Assembly (NCBI RefSeq): GCF_030445035.2
Contig: NC_080696.1
Coordinates: 24,379,661-24,443,660, forward strand
From: Dasypus novemcinctus
Taxonomy: Eukaryota; Chordata; Mammalia; Cingulata; Dasypodidae
Reading direction: 5' to 3'
Length of the DNA stretch: 64,000 bases
A model generated the notes under the pieces. It was not told the DNA's origin. It was given only the letters and a program-made list of their open reading frames with translations, and did no database searches. Positions 60,678 to 64,000 of the stretch are shown here, in pieces; position 1 is the stretch's first letter; each line of letters begins with the position of its first letter. Position numbers and translations under genes: made by a program.

Positions 60678-63598
60678 CTAGGCCGAAGGAAGACAACTCC
60701 ATGAGCTGAAATGTGGGAGCTCCAGCAAAGGCACTGCCTTTTCACTCCATCCTTGAACTGCCATCTGAGGAAAGCTGGGGCCCAGAGCGTTCCAGAATGG
60801 GCTGGAGCCACAGCTCCTAGCAGGAAGTGAGAGCAGCAGAACCAGGGCCGGAGGTCTGGCCTTGACAAGAAGACAGGGAGGGTTCACGGGCCACTGCGCC
60901 TCACTCTAGGCTGTACGTTTAGGCTCTGGTCTAACTTTACAGTAGTACCCTCCTTTTATCATGGGGAAAAGGGACAACCCCCACCAAGCAAATGCAGACT
61001 CTTCCAGCTCACTGTCCTTTTCAGCAATCCCTGTCTGTGTAGCAAGGGATGGCCAGATTGCTGAAAGAAATTCACCTCCTTCTCTGGAACTTTCAAAGAC
61101 AACTAGAGAACAGCATCAGTGGAAGTAGGTTAAAAGGCCTCGGCTAGAAGTGGAGGTGAGCAACCAATTTCAGTCACCTGCCAGGAGACACCGGCATCCT
61201 CACTTACTTTCCAAGCCCCAGCACAAAACTGTAAAATGACTATCCCTGTTCAGTGGCAGTGGCCCTTGGTGCTAAGGCTCCATGTCTTGCCCTGTGCTCC
61301 AGGCTCTGTGTTCTCTGCTCACACTTTCATCACTCCCTTCACACTTGAGAAAAGCAGCCCCAGGAGGTTCTCAGCTGTGCAGCGGGGTGCAGGTTAGACT
61401 GGGCAGGGCCACAGCTGCAGGGGTGAGGGCAGGTATGTGGCCCATTCCAAACTCTGCACTTTGTCCCCACCTCCGAGGCCTCACCCCTCACCCTGTGGCC
61501 CTGGCTCTCTCAGCTGTGGCCTATGTCCTGGCCTTAGGTGCTGGCTGGTGTGGAGCAGTCAGGAGCCTGGCTCCCTTCACAGAGTAGCTGGGGACAGATA
61601 GGCATAGGGTCCCCATCTGCATAGGGGCAGCAGCCAGACAAGTGTGTGGGAAGGACCTGAGGTCTGCCCAGAGGACAGCTCGGGTGCTAGGCGTGTGTGT
61701 ACGTGTGTGCACGTGCTCAAGTGTGGAGGTTGGTGCTGGCGCACAGAGGCTTGTGCAAGTTGGCCTGGGCACATGTGCACGTGCACTCCCATGGCTGCAC
61801 GAGTGCACCCATGTGTGTGTATGCACATCCCGTTGTCTTTGTGCTGCCGTGTCTGTGTGTGCCCTGTGCCCACGTATGCCCCATATCTGTGTGTGCGCCT
61901 ATATCAGTGTGAGTGTTCCTATGTCCACATGTGCCTGTTCCCGCGATCGTGCCCCATGTCGGTGCGCAGGAGCCCCATGTGCCCATGCACTCCCCGTGCG
62001 GTGTGACCTGCACCCTGTACGCCAGGGAGAGTGCCTGCCTGCTGCCCCTGGGCCAGTGCAGGTGGGAGGGGGATGATTCCCACCACCCCTCTGGTCTGGG
62101 AAAGGGGAGCTGCTTCCCCACGACCCCCAGGTCCCTCCAAGCAGCCCGACAGCTCCCGCCTGCCCCTGCCCCACCCCAGCCATGGGCCCTCAGCAGCAAA
62201 TGATGCAGCAAGCCTCCTGGCCCACCTCTCTGGAGGGTGGGAAGAGAACATCTCACCTCAGGATTCGTGGGAGCTCAGGGCTCTTGTAGATGAACTTGTG
62301 CCTGTAGCCAAGGTCTGCATGAAAGGGGACAAACTGCACCTTGAAGTCTCGGAAGCTTCTAGAGGGCGCAGCAATGTTGTAGAGCTGGAAGAGAGGGAGG
62401 CAGGTGGGGGTCAGAGCCCAGGACAGCAGCCTTCTGTGGAGGCTTGGGCACCGGAGCTGGGCGGGTCCCAGACCTGCCCACACTCACCAGCACAAAGCTT
62501 CTGCCTGCTGGGGCCAAGGTACTGGGGCCTAGGGGATGCGGACATGCTATCAGGAGCTGGAGCTGAGCATCTCTTCAGCAAGCCCCTAAAAACCCTCTCT
62601 GTGCCCTTGCCTGTCTCCCAGTCTGCCCGCCTACCCTTCCTAGGGCACAGCCAGGCAGAAAAGCCAGCAACACAGTCAGAAGCCCCCTGCAGGGCAGCAG
62701 TGACTGTCCCTGAGTGCCCTGGAGGAGCCGATGGCAGGTGGCCTAGCTACAGGATGGCTGGGGGAAGGCCTGGGCTCCCATCCAAGGCCAATCAAAGTGC
62801 CTGCACATGCTCTGCCCCCAACTTGGCTCCCCATTCCTGGATGGCGAGTGCTGTGTGGGCCTGGTCCCTTCCGGCCCAGCTCTTGGTCATTGCAGGTTAT
62901 TTATCAGTGCACCAGATGCTACGCATGACAGCCCACAAGCAAGGACAAGGCCATGCCTTATGGAGCCCAGGCACGGCCTGACAGCATGGCTGAGCCCAGG
63001 CTCTTGCTCTTAACCTCATTCTCATCTACAATCTCAGCCTGTCTCCAGTGGAGACATTCCTGCAGGAAAGTTGAAGCAAACTCTGAAAAGCCAACACTGA
63101 CAATACAGTATTCTTCTGGCATGGGTCTAATCTCAGAGGCAGCTAACAGACTAGAAGTGTCCATGTCATTTCTATTGACTGGGGCCACTGAGTTTGGGTT
63201 GGGGGAACCTCGTCACCAAGAAGCGCTTTCTCTCAGCAATGTTAACATGAGTGGTGGACACCCTTGACCATGGCTGTGTGGAGAGCTTCCTTCTTCTGTG
63301 CAGCCTCAGTGGGCCCAGCGCTGACCAGTTCCAATCGTCCCTGTGCTCTTCCTGAGCACAGCCGCAAGACCTGGGTGGAGACCTGCCTGTGTGTCCCGGG
63401 GGTGCTGGTGGCACACACAGCGTCCTCCCGGCACAGGCTTTCCCTCCACCTGCTGGCTACAGGCCCCTCCATGCTGCCCATGCCCAGCCTAGGCCTGGAC
63501 CGCAGACCAGGCCACCCACCTTCCTGCCGAGCTGGAAGGGCACGACGGGGTCATCCTCTGCGTGCAGGATGAGCAGGGAGCAGGAGATGTGCTTCACA
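60659..63598 (-). CDS. ABHD12: ABHD12, last three coding exons (spliced, minus strand)
   Basis: The gene encodes an ER-membrane alpha/beta hydrolase that hydrolyses lysophosphatidylserine. The window holds its 3' end only: 79-, 128- and 19-base exon pieces joined at AG/GT borders in consistent phase. Human-numbered catalytic Asp333 (HAEDDPVV; codon 63550-63552) and His372 (GYRHKF; codon 62298-62300) are present. The nucleophile Ser246 is upstream, outside. The frame ends REFLGK followed by TAG, seven residues earlier than human. The neighbouring PYGB is convergent. Confidence 0.93.
60678..62256 (-). other. ABHD12 last intron
   Basis: 1.58 kb with a TG/CA-rich stretch (61690-61930). Open frames over that stretch are low-complexity artefacts. 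Confidence 0.8.
61690..61930. repeat. TG/CA-rich low-complexity stretch
   Basis: Irregular 'gtgtgtgtacgtgtgtgcac'-type runs without a fixed longer period. Confidence 0.75.
62257..62384 (-). CDS. ABHD12: ABHD12 exon with catalytic His
   Basis: 128 bases: [20 protein letters not shown], then [23 protein letters not shown](split). Acceptor 'cctctcttccag', donor GTGAGA. The His in GYRHK is the charge-relay His372. Confidence 0.96.
62385..63519 (-). other. ABHD12 intron
   Basis: 1.13 kb. No recognised exon or repeat. A 76-codon frame at 62958-63188 lacks support as an exon. Confidence 0.75.
63520..63598 (-). CDS. ABHD12: ABHD12 exon with catalytic Asp
   Basis: 79 bases: one base of a split codon, then [26 protein letters not shown]. 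Acceptor 'ccccacag', donor GTGGGT. The second Asp of EDD is Asp333. Confidence 0.96.
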
Positions 63599-64000
63599 CT
63601 GTGGGGTGGGAGAAGGGTCAAACCGTCAGCCGAGACAGACCCAAGGGTGTGGGGGGCTCTTTGATCCCCTGGCCCTGGGCAGGGACCTGGGTTTAGGGAG
63701 TTTTCTCACAGTGGTGAATAGCAGTCCCATGTTCTACTGGATATGATTTCTTTTTACTAGAGAACTGAGAGTTTATTTCTAGATGTTTCTATAACACTGA
63801 CTCTAGCTAGGTGATGTCAATTGTCATTACATCGAGAGATCAATTCACTCACCAAATCGGTGCCAATAGATATATAGTCTTCAAAAGTTAAAAAACTGTA
63901 TTTGTAAAGAGAATCATTTAGGTGTGTCAAGAACTTACTGAAAATCAATATTGTTATGAATCAGTTGGTAAGTCAATACCTTCTAATTGATCTCTTCTGT
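63599..64000 (-). other. ABHD12 intron, partial
   Basis: AT-rich towards the right edge. The next upstream ABHD12 exon is not in the window and no other feature was seen. Confidence 0.7.

Noticed and set aside
61642..62076. Val/Cys-rich frames across a TG-rich stretch
   Set aside because: Low-complexity alternating TG/CA sequence in the last ABHD12 intron.
62958..63188. 76-codon minus-strand frame as an extra ABHD12 exon
   Set aside because: It lies between two exons whose phases join directly, and the sequence does not match any ABHD12 segment I know.

Overview
The window is mammalian nuclear DNA. The organism is most likely an armadillo (Xenarthra, Dasypus-like): at least a dozen tRNA-derived SINEs have the armadillo DAS layout, with a tRNA-like head, an 'aaggagtg..ccccgcg' body and an 'aataaatctttaaaa' tail. 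The species call rests on recognising the repeats, not on a search.

Two protein-coding genes can be read. PYGB (brain glycogen phosphorylase) runs on the + strand. Eighteen exons (exons 3-20, residues 116-843) lie between 16999 and 55852, each with AG/GT borders and consistent phases. The 3' UTR ends at an ATTAAA signal near 57543. Exons 1-2 lie upstream of the window. ABHD12 runs on the - strand from the right-hand end and is represented by its last three coding exons (63520-63598, 62257-62384, 60659-60677). The genes are convergent with about 2.5 kb between their 3' ends, as in the human 20p11 arrangement. They are not functionally linked: PYGB is cytosolic and releases glucose-1-phosphate from glycogen, while ABHD12 is an ER-membrane lysophosphatidylserine lipase.

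The rest is mostly transposable elements. From 1 to about 16998 (intron 2 of PYGB, inferred) there is a putative LTR piece, an unrecognised AT-rich tract, an antisense full-length LINE-1 of about 9.58 kb (2572-12150) with a perfect 14-bp target-site duplication, an older sense L1 carrying a nested LTR and SINEs, and a hAT-like DNA element. The young L1 has an open ORF1, an ORF2 broken by one frameshift, a 5' region of ~114-bp GC-rich monomers, and an unusually long 2.8-kb 3' region. Intron 14 of PYGB (12.6 kb) holds a second decayed L1 (about 37023-44080), a MaLR-like solo LTR and several SINEs. Intron 7 has a ~49-bp minisatellite.

No new multi-gene system is visible. The observations most worth checking are the structure of the young L1, a stop codon in the ABHD12 terminal exon that would remove the last seven residues relative to human, and an unidentified antisense coding-like tract near the left edge.
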